A stretch of DNA of 19,293 nt from JAQTNA01 sp043743785 (GCA_043743785.1 JAYTVW010000091.1:1-19293), one strand, 5' to 3'. Shown: positions 6,222-14,108, numbered from the stretch's first letter. Translations and numbers: made by a program. The notes: generated by a model not told the origin, from the sequence alone.

Positions 6222-6977
6222 TCAGGCTCCTGTCAGGCGGCGGACAAGGGGGAAGTAAATCCGGTACGGCAGCAGGGCGAGGAGTTTCATTACCCGGGTG
6301 AAGCGCTTGGGGAAATGGATTTCAAAACGCCCCTGCGTAAAGCCGGCCAGGATCTCCTCCGCAGCCTGTTCCGGTGTGAGCAGGGCGGGCATGGAAAAAT
6401 CGTTTTGCGCCGTAAGGCGCGTGGACACGAAACCTGGATTGATGAGCCACACGCCGACGCCCCGGGGTGCAAGGTCGAGATGCAGGCATTCGGCAAAGTG
6501 GATCAGGGCCGCCTTGCCCGGCCCGTAGGCCAAAGCCCGTGGCAAACCACGATACCCCGCCACGCTGGCCACGAATGCCATGCCGCCGCCGGGCTGCATG
6601 TCGGGGAGGACGCTGGCCGCGAGGCCCATGGCCCCGCTGAAATTAACGGCAATCACCTTCTCTGCCCGGTCCAGGTCAAAGTCCGCGGCACCCATGGGCG
6701 CGTAGTCGCCGGCAAGGTAGACCACCAGATCCAGGCCGCCCCACTGCTGGATAATGGCCGCCCGGGCTGCGGCCAGGTCCCCCCGGTCAGTGGCATCGCA
6801 GGGCAGGAGCAAGGCGCCTTCGATCCCCAGCCCGGCCAGGGAACTGCGGGCCGACAGGGCCAGTCGGGCGCCGCGCCGAGCCAGTTCCTTTGCCAGGGCC
6901 GCGCCGATGCCGGCAGAGGCCCCCACCAGCCACACGCGCCGGCCGGACCAGTCCTTGATTTTCGGGTTCAGCGCCAT
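6222..6977 (-). CDS. Short-chain dehydrogenase/reductase
   Basis: 251 residues with a classical SDR Rossmann fold: nucleotide loop GASAGIG at 19-25, structural Asn112 (VNFSG), catalytic Ser138 and a Tyr151-x3-Lys155 pair (YGPGK). The C-terminus ends in a hydrophobic/basic segment (LLALLPYRIYFPLVRR) that may associate with membrane. The substrate is unknown; the operon suggests a lipid-derived alcohol or ketone. The start ATG lies one base after the stop of the upstream lipoprotein gene (TGACATG), so translation is probably coupled. Confidence 0.93.
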   Translation of the reverse strand: MALNPKIKDWSGRRVWLVGASAGIGAALAKELARRGARLALSARSSLAGLGIEGALLLPCDATDRGDLAAARAAIIQQWGGLDLVVYLAGDYAPMGAADFDLDRAEKVIAVNFSGAMGLAASVLPDMQPGGGMAFVASVAGYRGLPRALAYGPGKAALIHFAECLHLDLAPRGVGVWLINPGFVSTRLTAQNDFSMPALLTPEQAAEEILAGFTQGRFEIHFPKRFTRVMKLLALLPYRIYFPLVRRLTGA

Positions 6978-6978
6978 G

Positions 6979-7500
6979 TCAGCGTTTCACGAAGGTCAGC
7001 GTCACTTCGCCGAGGCCCAAACCCCATTTGGACATATAGGAGCGGTTCATCATCACCTTGTCGTCCATGAGGAACATCCAGTCGTCCAGATCCACGTTGT
7101 AGACCTTGCCGTCCACCGGCAGGGCCAGCACATAGCGCCAGCGCAAGGCGTTGCCGGAAACTTCGCCGATGGCTTCCCCCACCACGTCGTCGGCCTTGCC
7201 GCGGAACGAGCCGTCCGCTTGTTTGGTCAGGGTCCACAGGCGCCGTGAGGTGCTGCCGTCGGACCACTGAAAATGTTCGTCCAGCAGGCCCGTATCGCCC
7301 TGCCATTTGGCTTCGATGACCACGTGAAAGCGTTTTTTGACCTCGCCTGCGCGCCCCTGGAACATGCCCCAGGCATCCAGGGTGCCATTCAGGTAGGTTT
7401 TGAGGTCGAGGGCCGGCGTTTCGCTCCGGTATTGTTCGACGCCGGAGGATGCGCAGCCGGCGAGTCCAAGCGAGAGGGCAGCAGCACACAGCAGTTTCAT
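6979..7500 (-). CDS. DUF3833 family lipoprotein
   Basis: 173 residues beginning with a lipoprotein signal peptide (MKLLCAAALSLGLAGC). The lipobox LAGC places the lipidated Cys at 16, so the mature protein is membrane-anchored in the periplasm. The remainder matches my recollection of DUF3833 (YLNGTLDAWGMFQGRAGEVKK near the start, YNVDLDDWMFLMDDKVMMNR near the end), a beta-rich family of unknown function often found with cfa and SDR genes. The open frame extends far upstream, but the ATG at 7498-7500 overlaps the MFS stop as ATGA, is preceded by GGAGA, and fits the signal peptide. Confidence 0.9.
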   Translation of the reverse strand: MKLLCAAALSLGLAGCASSGVEQYRSETPALDLKTYLNGTLDAWGMFQGRAGEVKKRFHVVIEAKWQGDTGLLDEHFQWSDGSTSRRLWTLTKQADGSFRGKADDVVGEAIGEVSGNALRWRYVLALPVDGKVYNVDLDDWMFLMDDKVMMNRSYMSKWGLGLGEVTLTFVKR

Positions 7501-8720
7501 GGTTTTGTCTCCAGGATGTAGCGCCAGCGCCAGAGCAGCGAGCCGGATAGCGCCTTGAAAGCGAGGGGAAGTGCTGCGTAGGCCAGGCTTAGCGCCGGCA
7601 GGCCCGCGTTCGTGCCCGGCACGTAACCCAGGGCCCCGAGGAGCGGTAGCGCCAGGCCGGCGGCCAGGGCCAGGTTGAGCTTGGCGACGAAATTCCAGAT
7701 GCCGAAACAGGCGCCGGCCTGCCCCAGGCGCTCGCCAATGTCGGCGGCCATGGCGGACGGCAGGGCCAGGTCGGCCCCCAGGGCCAGGCCGGAAAACAGG
7801 CAAATGAGGGAAAACGACACCAGATCCCCGGCCCCGAGCAAGCCGGCCCCGGCGAAGGCCAGGATCGACAGTGCCATGGACAGCAGCCAGGCCTGTACCC
7901 GGCCAAGCCGGCCCGCCACATGCACCCATGCGGGTAGGGAAGCCGCTGCGGCGATGAAGTAAAGCGCCAGCAGCGCGCCGCTGGCGGATTCCTGCTTCAG
8001 CACATCGGCGACGAAGAACAGAAACAGGGTGGACGGCAGGGCCACGGCAATGCCGCTGGCCAGGAATACGGCCAACAGGCGCTGAAATGCCGGGTCCGCC
8101 AAGACCCGTTTCAGGCCGGGCAGCAGGGGCCGGGGGGACGCCGGACGCTGGTCGGCCATGCCCAGGCAGCCAAAGCCGAGAGCCGCCCCGACCAGCAGCA
8201 GCGGCGGCAGCACCCAGCCCAGGCGGGCCACACCCTGGAGTAGATTGGCGCCGAGGAGTCCGGGCAAGGCGGCGGCGAGCACAATGCCGACGAGGCCGAA
8301 GCCCTCCCGGGTTGCGGTCAGGCGCGTCCTGCCCCCGGCGTCCCGGCCCAGTTCGCTGCCCCAGGCCTGGTAAGCCACCGTGGCGGCGGAGAAACCGGCA
8401 TAACTCAGGGTGAGGGAAGCCAGCAACCAGATGCCGGCGAGCCTTGCCGGCGGATTGAGCAAGGCAATGAAGCCAAGGCCAAAGGGCAGCAGGGCCACGG
8501 CAAGCATGATCGGGCGGGATACCCGGTCCGCCAGCCAGCCCAGCCAGGGGTCGATGACGGCGTCCAGCAGTCGCGTGCCGAGCAGCAGGCCGCCGAGGAG
8601 CGCCAGGTCCATGCCGGTGGTCTGGGCATAGAAGCGGGGAATGTGCACATAGATGGGCAGGGCGCCAAAGGCCAGGGGCAGGCCCATCACACCGTAGGCG
8701 AGGGTGCGCTGCATGTTCAT
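7497..8720 (-). CDS. MFS transporter, GPH (sugar:cation symporter)-like
   Basis: 407 residues, strongly hydrophobic with about 11-12 predicted helices, located in the inner membrane. Early residues GTRLLDAVIDPWLGWLADR match the glycoside-pentoside-hexuronide symporter signature after helix 2. In related operons this carrier is encoded next to cfa and FAD-protein genes, and its substrate there is not sugar-specific as far as I know; lipid flipping or export is possible but unproven. The start and the upstream gene's stop overlap as ATGA, as do its own stop and the next start, so it is translated as part of a coupled chain. Confidence 0.88.
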   Translation of the reverse strand: MNMQRTLAYGVMGLPLAFGALPIYVHIPRFYAQTTGMDLALLGGLLLGTRLLDAVIDPWLGWLADRVSRPIMLAVALLPFGLGFIALLNPPARLAGIWLLASLTLSYAGFSAATVAYQAWGSELGRDAGGRTRLTATREGFGLVGIVLAAALPGLLGANLLQGVARLGWVLPPLLLVGAALGFGCLGMADQRPASPRPLLPGLKRVLADPAFQRLLAVFLASGIAVALPSTLFLFFVADVLKQESASGALLALYFIAAAASLPAWVHVAGRLGRVQAWLLSMALSILAFAGAGLLGAGDLVSFSLICLFSGLALGADLALPSAMAADIGERLGQAGACFGIWNFVAKLNLALAAGLALPLLGALGYVPGTNAGLPALSLAYAALPLAFKALSGSLLWRWRYILETKP

Positions 8721-9232
8721 GGGCGGCGCAGCAAGGCCGCCCGCAAGGCCGGCGCGCTGGTGCCGGGGTCGAGCCAGATGGCGAAAAAGCGTCGGGCGAA
8801 CGCCCCATCCGGGATGCCCCCCAGATCCCGGCCGTTGTAAATAAAGCGGGCGCCATCAGGCCCATACAGGCCCAGGATGTGATCGCCGTCCCTGACATCC
8901 GGCAACAGGGCCGCCAGTTGCTGACCCCAGGCCGCCAGAGGGGCCTCGTCACCACCCAGCTGGCGCATTTCCCGGATGCTGGCTTCCCCAATGGCCCGGC
9001 CGGACAGGCTTCGCCGGTAGTCCAGGCGCAGGGCCAGGGGCGGACGCAAGGGGTCTTCGCCAGCCCACAGGGTTGCCTCGTAAATCAGGAAGCCAAAGCG
9101 CCGGTATTCGCCGTGGCCCCAGCGCCCAAGGTCCGTCAGCGGGTCCGGCCCCGCCCAACCGAGCAGGGGCCAGGCGGCCAGCCCCAGGCAGAAATGTCGT
9201 CTAGCAGTGTTCAAGTTCGAACTGGACCACAT
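8717..9232 (-). CDS. Chalcone isomerase-like protein
   Basis: About 171 residues from the ATG at 9230-9232. The sequence RFGFLIYEATLWAG...LALRLDYRRSLSGRAIGEASIREMRQLG...ILPDVRDGDHILGLY matches the bacterial chalcone isomerase-like group (Chalcone_3). These share the fold of plant chalcone isomerases and eukaryotic fatty-acid-binding FAP proteins, and a fatty-acid ligand fits the operon. The N-terminus ARRHFCLGLAAWPLLGWAG resembles a short signal sequence. The start is uncertain: the open frame extends to 9394, and a TTG at 9212-9214 would also give the signal sequence. The ATG chosen overlaps cfa by 32 bases. Confidence 0.8.
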   Translation of the reverse strand: MWSSSNLNTARRHFCLGLAAWPLLGWAGPDPLTDLGRWGHGEYRRFGFLIYEATLWAGEDPLRPPLALRLDYRRSLSGRAIGEASIREMRQLGGDEAPLAAWGQQLAALLPDVRDGDHILGLYGPDGARFIYNGRDLGGIPDGAFARRFFAIWLDPGTSAPALRAALLRRP

Positions 9233-10385
9233 CGATGTTCCCCGCCCGGAAGCCCGCCTCGCAGTAGCAGAGATAGAAGTTCCACAGGCGGCGGAAACGC
9301 TCATCGAAGCCCAGGGCGGCGATTTCGCTCCAGTTGGCCGCGAACGCGCCGCGCCATTGGGCCAGGGTGCGGGCGTAGTCCAGGCCGAAGGCATGCTCGT
9401 CCCGCACCACCAGACCCTCCCGGGCTGCCACCCGGCGGAATTCGGCCCGGGAGGGCAGCATGCCGCCGGGGAAAATGTATTGCTGGATGAAATCGGTGCC
9501 GCGACGATAGGCCGGGAACAGGTCGTCCCGGATGGTGATGCTCTGCACCACTGCCTTGCCGCCGGGCTTCAGGGCTTGGGCCACGGTCTTGAAATAGCCT
9601 GGCCACCAGCGCTCGCCCACCGCCTCGAACATCTCGATGGACACAACATGGTCAAAGCTTTCCCGGGTATCCCGGTAGTCCTGCAGGCGCAGGTCCGCCC
9701 CGGGGACACGCTTTTGCGCCCATTCGAGCTGGGCCGGTGACAGGGTCAGGCCAGTGACCTGAAGTTCCGCCTGAACGGCCATCTCGGCGAAGCCACCCCA
9801 GCCGCAGCCGATCTCCAGCACACGCTGGCCAGGCCTTGCCTGCAGGCGCGCGAGAATGCGGCGGTACTTGGCGTCCTGGGCCAAGGCCAGGGAGCCGTCG
9901 TTCCCCGGGCTAAAGAGGGCCGACGAATAGCTCATGCCCGGGTCCAGCCACAGGCTGTAGAAGCTGTTGCCCAAATCGTAATGGGCCATGATGTTGCGGC
10001 GGCTACCGGCGCGGCTATTGCGGTTCAGCAGGTGGCGGAGACGGGCAGCGAGGAGCGCCGGCCATGAACCGAACACGGCCCGGGCAAGGCTGTCCCGGTT
10101 GTTCGCCAGGAGCGTCAAGAGGCCCGCCAGGTCCGGCGAGTCCCAGGCCCCGTCCAGGTAGCTTTCCGCCAGGCCGATATCGCCCCGGGCCAGCACCTGT
10201 CCGAACATGGCTTCGTCGTGTACGTCCAGTGTCACGCCGTGGTGGCCGTCGCCGAAGAGCGTGCTGGAAGCATCCGGCAACCGGACTTCCAGCAGGCCGC
10301 CCCCCAGCTTTTCCAGCATGCCGAAGACGGTCCGGGTATCCCGGGCAAGCGGCGTCCTGCCACGCAGAGTCAAGGTGTTGTTCAT
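9201..10385 (-). CDS. cfa: Cyclopropane-fatty-acid synthase family SAM methyltransferase
   Basis: 394 residues, near the usual Cfa length. Cfa enzymes transfer a methyl(ene) from S-adenosylmethionine to the double bond of unsaturated acyl chains in membrane phospholipids; some relatives (UfaM type) add a methyl group instead. Hallmarks are AHYDLGNSFYSLWLDPGMSYS at 134-154, SAM motif LEIGCGWGG at about 190-197, the acidic EMFEAVGE loop and the FIQQYIFPGG segment. The open frame begins further upstream, but the ATG at 10383-10385 overlaps the DUF1365 stop as ATGA, so that start is preferred. The adjacent FAD-oxidoreductase and DUF1365 genes raise the possibility of a methylated or furan fatty-acid product rather than a simple cyclopropane. 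Confidence 0.92.
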   Translation of the reverse strand: MNNTLTLRGRTPLARDTRTVFGMLEKLGGGLLEVRLPDASSTLFGDGHHGVTLDVHDEAMFGQVLARGDIGLAESYLDGAWDSPDLAGLLTLLANNRDSLARAVFGSWPALLAARLRHLLNRNSRAGSRRNIMAHYDLGNSFYSLWLDPGMSYSSALFSPGNDGSLALAQDAKYRRILARLQARPGQRVLEIGCGWGGFAEMAVQAELQVTGLTLSPAQLEWAQKRVPGADLRLQDYRDTRESFDHVVSIEMFEAVGERWWPGYFKTVAQALKPGGKAVVQSITIRDDLFPAYRRGTDFIQQYIFPGGMLPSRAEFRRVAAREGLVVRDEHAFGLDYARTLAQWRGAFAANWSEIAALGFDERFRRLWNFYLCYCEAGFRAGNIDVVQFELEHC

Positions 10386-11173
10386 TTGTCCATGCCTGTA
10401 GAGTTGGAGGAAGTGGCGGGGGGAGCAAGGGGCGCTCTGGCACCCAGGAATGGCACGCCTCTTTGCCACAGCTTGAAGGCCTGCCAGTGGATGCGGAAGA
10501 TGACGCCCAGGGTGAGAAAAGGCATGCGCGCCAGGGCGCCAAGCAGGGCGGCTGCGGACCAGGGCCGGGGCCGGCCGGAGATGGCCGTCAGCAACAGATC
10601 CCCGCCGGCATCGCCGTAGTCGATGTGCACATTTTCGATTGCGCCACCGAGGCGAAAGCGGAAGCGATAGCCGCCCTCGACACTGCAGAAGGGGGAGACG
10701 TGGAAACGCTTGTCCGCAAGCATTTCCTGGCCGTCCCGCAGGGGGGCGCCATTCGGGTTGTGCAGCAAGTAGTTGTGGCGGCCGCCGAAGGTATTACTGA
10801 CCTCCGCCAGCACGGCAATCAGCTCGCCCCCCCGGTTGCGACAAAACCAGAAGCTCACCGGATTGAAGGCGTAGCCGAAAACCCGCGGAAAGGTCTGCAG
10901 CACGATGTCCCCATCCGCAGGCAGGCTCCGTTCCCGCAGCCTTTCCTCGATCCAGGCCAGGAGGGAGCTGCCGTCCCGGGGGCCGTGGTCCTTCTGGCGA
11001 AAGCTCAGTACATTGGGACCATCCACCGAAAATACCGGGCAGCGGGCCGTCTCCAGTTGCCGCAGGGGCAGCTGCATGTAGAACACCGGGTAGACGAAGG
11101 CGTTCACCGCCGGTCGTAGGCGCCGGTGCATGACGTGACCCATGAACAGCAGGGGAGGTCCACTTCCATTCAT
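10382..11173 (-). CDS. DUF1365 family protein
   Basis: 263 residues. The motifs FMGHVMHRRLRPAVNAFVYPVFY at the start, FPRVFGYAFNPVSFWFC and VLAEVSNTFGGRHNYLL in the middle are typical of DUF1365, a family almost always encoded between an FAD amine-oxidase-like gene and a cfa gene. Its reaction is unknown to me; a helper role in lipid methylation is inferred from this linkage. The ATG overlaps the upstream stop as ATGA. The frame is open well upstream (to 11554), but that extension lies inside the amine oxidase gene and is not family-like. Confidence 0.92.
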   Translation of the reverse strand: MNGSGPPLLFMGHVMHRRLRPAVNAFVYPVFYMQLPLRQLETARCPVFSVDGPNVLSFRQKDHGPRDGSSLLAWIEERLRERSLPADGDIVLQTFPRVFGYAFNPVSFWFCRNRGGELIAVLAEVSNTFGGRHNYLLHNPNGAPLRDGQEMLADKRFHVSPFCSVEGGYRFRFRLGGAIENVHIDYGDAGGDLLLTAISGRPRPWSAAALLGALARMPFLTLGVIFRIHWQAFKLWQRGVPFLGARAPLAPPATSSNSTGMDK

Positions 11174-12471
11174 GACAGGGCGCCTGCCAATGTGGGCACG
11201 GATAGCACCTGCCAGGGCGCCCGCAGGCCCAGCCCATTGACCACCCGCAGGGCCGACTTCAAGCCATCTTCGTGGAAGCCATAGCTGCCCCAGGCGCCGG
11301 CCAGCCAGATGCCCCCTTCGCCCTGAATGTGGGCCAGCCGCTCCTGGGCGGCGATGGCCGGGCCGTCGAAGATGGGGTGGGCGTAGTCGAATTCGGCAAT
11401 GACCAGGGCCGGATCCGGCTCCCGCACCGGGTTCAGGGTGACCACCACCGGCGTGGAAAACGGCAGAGGCTGCAGGCGGTTGATCAGGTAGGAGACACCG
11501 ACGGGCTGGCTCCCGGGCTCCCCCTGACCGGCGAAATAATTCCAGGCCGACCACAGCTTTTCGTCCCGGGGCAGCAGCGCCCGGTCCGTGTGCAGCACGG
11601 CCCGGTTGGCCTGGTAGCGCACGGCAGAAAGTACCTGGCGCTGGGCGACGCTTGCCGTCTCCCCCAGGATGGCCAGGCTCTGGTCGCTGTGACAGGCCAG
11701 CACTACCTGATCGAAGCGCTCACTGCCCCCGGCATGGCTCACCCGCAGGCCCTGCCCCTCCCGCGTCACGGCGCTCACCGGGCAGTTGAGGCGCACGTCC
11801 TTGAGGCGAGCGGCGATTTTCCTGACGTATTCCCGGCCGCCGCCCTTCACGGTGCGCCACATGGGCCGGTCCAGGACTTGCAGAAGCCCGTGGTTCTGGC
11901 AGAAGCGGATGAAGGTGGCCAGGGGCAGTTCCAGCATCTGGCCCGTCGGGCAGGACCAGATGGCCGCCGCCATGGGCAGCAAATACCAGTCGGAAAACGA
12001 GGAGGAATAGCGTCCCGCCACCAGGAAGTCCCGCAGGCTCTGCTGGCTGTCCGGATTGGCCGCCAGCCAGGCCACGCTTTCCCGGTTGAAGCGCAGGATG
12101 TCGGAAAGCATGGACCAGAAGCGCCAGCGGCCCAGGTTGCGCTTCTGGCCGAAGACCGTGGCCAGGCTGCTGCCAGCCCATTCCAGGTCCGGGTTCTCCA
12201 GGCTGACTGCGAAAGACATTTCGGTTTCGACGCTGTCCACCTCCAGCAGCGCCAGCATGGCGATCAGATTCGGGTAGGTCTTTTCGTTGAAGACCAGGAA
12301 GCCGGTATCTACAGGGTGGGTGTGGCCTTCCAGGGTCACGTCCACCGTGTTGGTGTGGCCTCCGAGATAAGACCCCGCCTCGAACAGGGTCACGTCGTGG
12401 TGCTCACCGAGGAGCCAGGCGCTGGCCAGGCCGGAGATGCCGGCGCCGATGACGGCAATGCGCTTGATCAC
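11170..12471 (-). CDS. FAD-dependent amine-oxidase-like oxidoreductase (NAD(P)-binding)
   Basis: 433 residues. The N-terminus IKRIAVIGAGISGLASAWLL contains the dinucleotide-binding GxGxxG, followed by LFEAGSYLGGHTNTVD, the second FAD motif of the amine oxidase/phytoene desaturase superfamily. FDQVVLACHSDQSL and WLAGAWGSYGFHEDGLKSAL near the C-terminus complete the FAD site. Relatives in this operon context include the Rhodobacter UfaD-type protein implicated in desaturating methylated fatty acids; the same role here is inference. I chose the GTG at 12469-12471 because AAGGA sits 6 bases before it; another GTG five codons upstream lacks a Shine-Dalgarno. It follows the peroxidase gene by 27 bp. 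Confidence 0.9.
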   Translation of the reverse strand: MIKRIAVIGAGISGLASAWLLGEHHDVTLFEAGSYLGGHTNTVDVTLEGHTHPVDTGFLVFNEKTYPNLIAMLALLEVDSVETEMSFAVSLENPDLEWAGSSLATVFGQKRNLGRWRFWSMLSDILRFNRESVAWLAANPDSQQSLRDFLVAGRYSSSFSDWYLLPMAAAIWSCPTGQMLELPLATFIRFCQNHGLLQVLDRPMWRTVKGGGREYVRKIAARLKDVRLNCPVSAVTREGQGLRVSHAGGSERFDQVVLACHSDQSLAILGETASVAQRQVLSAVRYQANRAVLHTDRALLPRDEKLWSAWNYFAGQGEPGSQPVGVSYLINRLQPLPFSTPVVVTLNPVREPDPALVIAEFDYAHPIFDGPAIAAQERLAHIQGEGGIWLAGAWGSYGFHEDGLKSALRVVNGLGLRAPWQVLSVPTLAGALS

Positions 12472-12498
12472 GGGCAGTCCTTTCACGGGACAAGGGTT

Positions 12499-13059
12499 TT
12501 ATTTCAGGAATTCTTCGATACGCGCGAGCAGGGCCTTGTCGTCCGGTTTTACGGAGCTGTCGAAGCTCTGGACCCGGTTGCCGCTGCGGTCGATGAGGTA
12601 CTTGTGGAAATTCCAGCGGGGCGCCTTGCCGGTCTTTTGGGCCAATTGGACAAACAGTGGATTGGCATCCTTCCCCGCCAGGGTGCTCTTGCCGAACATG
12701 GGGAAGCGCACGCCGTAGGTGTGGCGGCAGAAATCCGCGATCTCCTTCTCGCTGCCCGGCTCCTGTTCGCCAAAGTCATTCGAGGGGAAGCCGATGACCA
12801 CCAGGCCGCGGCCTTTGAGGCGTTCATACAGCGCTTCGAGGCCTTCGTACTGGGGGGTATTGCCGCAGAAACTGGCGGTGTTCACCACCAGCACCACCTT
12901 GCCCTGGTATTCGCAGAGGGAGCGGGGCTTGCCGTCCTGCAATACCGGGAAGCTTTGGTCCAGCAGGGCCGGACAGCTGGAAGCGGCGAAGGCGGGTGTT
13001 CCGAGCAGCAGGGCCGTCGCGAGAAGTAAGCTGCGGTAGGGGGCGATGAGTGTGGGCAT
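12499..13059 (-). CDS. Glutathione peroxidase-family protein, exported
   Basis: 186 residues. The N-terminus (MPTLIAPYRSLLLATALLLGTPAFA) is a Sec signal peptide with a likely cut after AFA25. The mature part has the GPx catalytic set: Cys65 in NTASFCGNTPQY, Gln99 in GFPSNDFGEQEPG, and Trp149-Asn150 in PRWNFHKYL. Cys replaces the selenocysteine of animal enzymes. Most bacterial Cys-type members use thioredoxin, so the reductant in the periplasm is unclear. It would reduce lipid or hydrogen peroxides near the membrane. It is the first gene of the operon, about 40 bases downstream of the predicted transcription start. An in-frame upstream extension to 13089 crosses operator A and is not supported. 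Confidence 0.9.
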   Translation of the reverse strand: MPTLIAPYRSLLLATALLLGTPAFAASSCPALLDQSFPVLQDGKPRSLCEYQGKVVLVVNTASFCGNTPQYEGLEALYERLKGRGLVVIGFPSNDFGEQEPGSEKEIADFCRHTYGVRFPMFGKSTLAGKDANPLFVQLAQKTGKAPRWNFHKYLIDRSGNRVQSFDSSVKPDDKALLARIEEFLK

Positions 13060-13075
13060 GTCAGACTCCGTTTTA

Positions 13076-13090
13076 TTTGTCCTGGACAAA
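13076..13090. promoter_or_regulatory. Operator A: perfect LitR-type palindrome downstream of operon promoter
   Basis: TTTGTCC-T-GGACAAA, perfect 7-bp arms around one base. It lies about 10-25 bases downstream of the predicted operon transcription start, a position suited to repression. The same sequence with one change is at 13151-13165. Assignment to the neighbouring regulator is inferred from the pairing and location. Confidence 0.75.
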
Positions 13091-13106
13091 ACACTGGTTT
13101 GTTCGT

Positions 13107-13135
13107 AAGATAACCATCAATAACGGGCCTGTCAA
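13107..13135 (-). promoter_or_regulatory. Sigma-70-type promoter of the nine-gene operon
   Basis: On the minus strand TTGACA (13135-13130) and TATCTT (13112-13107) are separated by 17 bases, a near-consensus sigma-70 arrangement. Transcription should start near 13100, giving a leader of about 40 bases before the peroxidase ATG. The promoter is bracketed by the two palindromes. Confidence 0.75.
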
Positions 13136-13150
13136 TGGCTTTGTCTAATC

Positions 13151-13165
13151 TTTGTACTGGACAAA
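13151..13165. promoter_or_regulatory. Operator B: LitR-type palindrome at the regulator's start codon
   Basis: TTTGTAC-T-GGACAAA, one mismatch in the arms relative to operator A. It ends two bases before the litR ATG and starts 16 bases beyond the operon -35. It could serve both autorepression and co-operative binding across the divergent promoter region. Loose half-sites TTTGTTC (13098-13104) and TTTGTCT (13140-13146) lie between the two operators. Confidence 0.7.
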
Positions 13166-13166
13166 T

Positions 13167-14108
13167 ATGAGTGCGAGTGGATTCAACATCACCGCCGTGG
13201 AACGGGATACGGGTCTTTCCAAGGACGTTCTGCGCATGTGGGAGCGCCGTTACGGCTTTCCCCTCCCGGAGCGGGATGCGCATGGTGAGCGGGTCTATTC
13301 CACCGCCCAAGTTGAGCGCCTGCGCCTTATCAAGCGTCTGATGGATCAGGGACATCGGCCCGGCAAGCTGGTCGGAGCCACGGCGGAAGAACTGGCCCGG
13401 CTAGCGCCGCGCCGGCCGCCAGCGGCCCCCGCCCCGGCCGGTGCGGAATGCCTGGATAGCTTGCTCGACATTCTCCGGCAGCATGATGTTCCAGCTTTCC
13501 AGCAGGCCATGCAGCAACAGCTGGCGCGTCAGGGCTTGTCACGATTTGTCCTGGACACGGTGGCGCCTTTGTCAGTGCTCGTAGGTCAGGCCTGGGAGGA
13601 GGGACGCTTCGAGATTTTCGAGGAACACTTATTTACCGAGCAGACCAAGCGCCTGCTGCGCCAGGCCATCGGCAACCTGCCTCCAGGTCGTGGTGGTCCG
13701 CGCATCATGCTCACCAGCGTGCCGGAGGAGCAGCACCTGCTTGGCCTCTTGATGGCCGAAGCGCTCTTCGCCCTGGAGGGTGCCACCTGCATTTCACTCG
13801 GCACCCAGATGCCGCTTCCCGACATCCAGCGGGCCGCCGCCGCCCATAGAGCCGACGTGGTGGCCTTGTCGTTCTCGATGGCCTACCCGAGCCGCCAGAT
13901 TCCGTCCATCCTGCTGCAATTACGCAGCATGCTGCCCATGCCGCTGGCGCTATGGGTCGGCGGCGGCGCCACGGCCCGCTTCACGGCGCCTCCCGGCGTG
14001 GAACTCATCCCCGACCTGGAGGCTGCCGTCACCGCCTTGGCGGCATGGCGCCAAAGGCAAGATTCCGCTGTCCTCCTGGCCCTGCAGAACGGCCCGGAGG
14101 CGGCCTGA
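13167..14108 (+). CDS. litR: LitR/CarH-type MerR regulator with B12-binding light-sensor domain
   Basis: 313 residues. An N-terminal MerR winged helix (FNITAVERDTGLSKDVLRMWERRYGFP...RVYSTAQVERLRLIKRL, about 6-60) is followed by a Pro/Ala linker and a cobalamin-binding module. The photoreceptor signatures are kept: Trp143-x9-Glu153-His154 (W-x9-EH) in the helical cap and Glu188-x-His190-x2-Gly193 (ExHxxG) in the Rossmann part, where His should ligate cobalt. In CarH/LitR proteins AdoCbl promotes a DNA-binding tetramer in the dark and light breaks it. It is divergent to the operon it probably represses. The ATG at 13167 is chosen on family alignment; it lacks a clear Shine-Dalgarno. An in-frame TTG at 13152 lies inside operator B and is less likely. 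Confidence 0.92.
   Translation: MSASGFNITAVERDTGLSKDVLRMWERRYGFPLPERDAHGERVYSTAQVERLRLIKRLMDQGHRPGKLVGATAEELARLAPRRPPAAPAPAGAECLDSLLDILRQHDVPAFQQAMQQQLARQGLSRFVLDTVAPLSVLVGQAWEEGRFEIFEEHLFTEQTKRLLRQAIGNLPPGRGGPRIMLTSVPEEQHLLGLLMAEALFALEGATCISLGTQMPLPDIQRAAAAHRADVVALSFSMAYPSRQIPSILLQLRSMLPMPLALWVGGGATARFTAPPGVELIPDLEAAVTALAAWRQRQDSAVLLALQNGPEAA

Noticed and set aside
7501..8991. Long N-terminal extension of the DUF3833 frame
   Set aside because: The extension overlaps the MFS gene in another frame. The lipoprotein signal peptide and ATGA junction fix the start at 7500.
11272..13029. 585-codon plus-strand ORF antisense to the amine oxidase and peroxidase genes
   Set aside because: It crosses two confidently identified genes, has no start signal and no recognisable domain; a high-GC shadow.
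13152..13166. TTG start giving a five-residue N-terminal extension of the regulator
   Set aside because: The codons fall inside the palindromic operator and there is no Shine-Dalgarno; the ATG at 13167 fits MerR-family N-termini.
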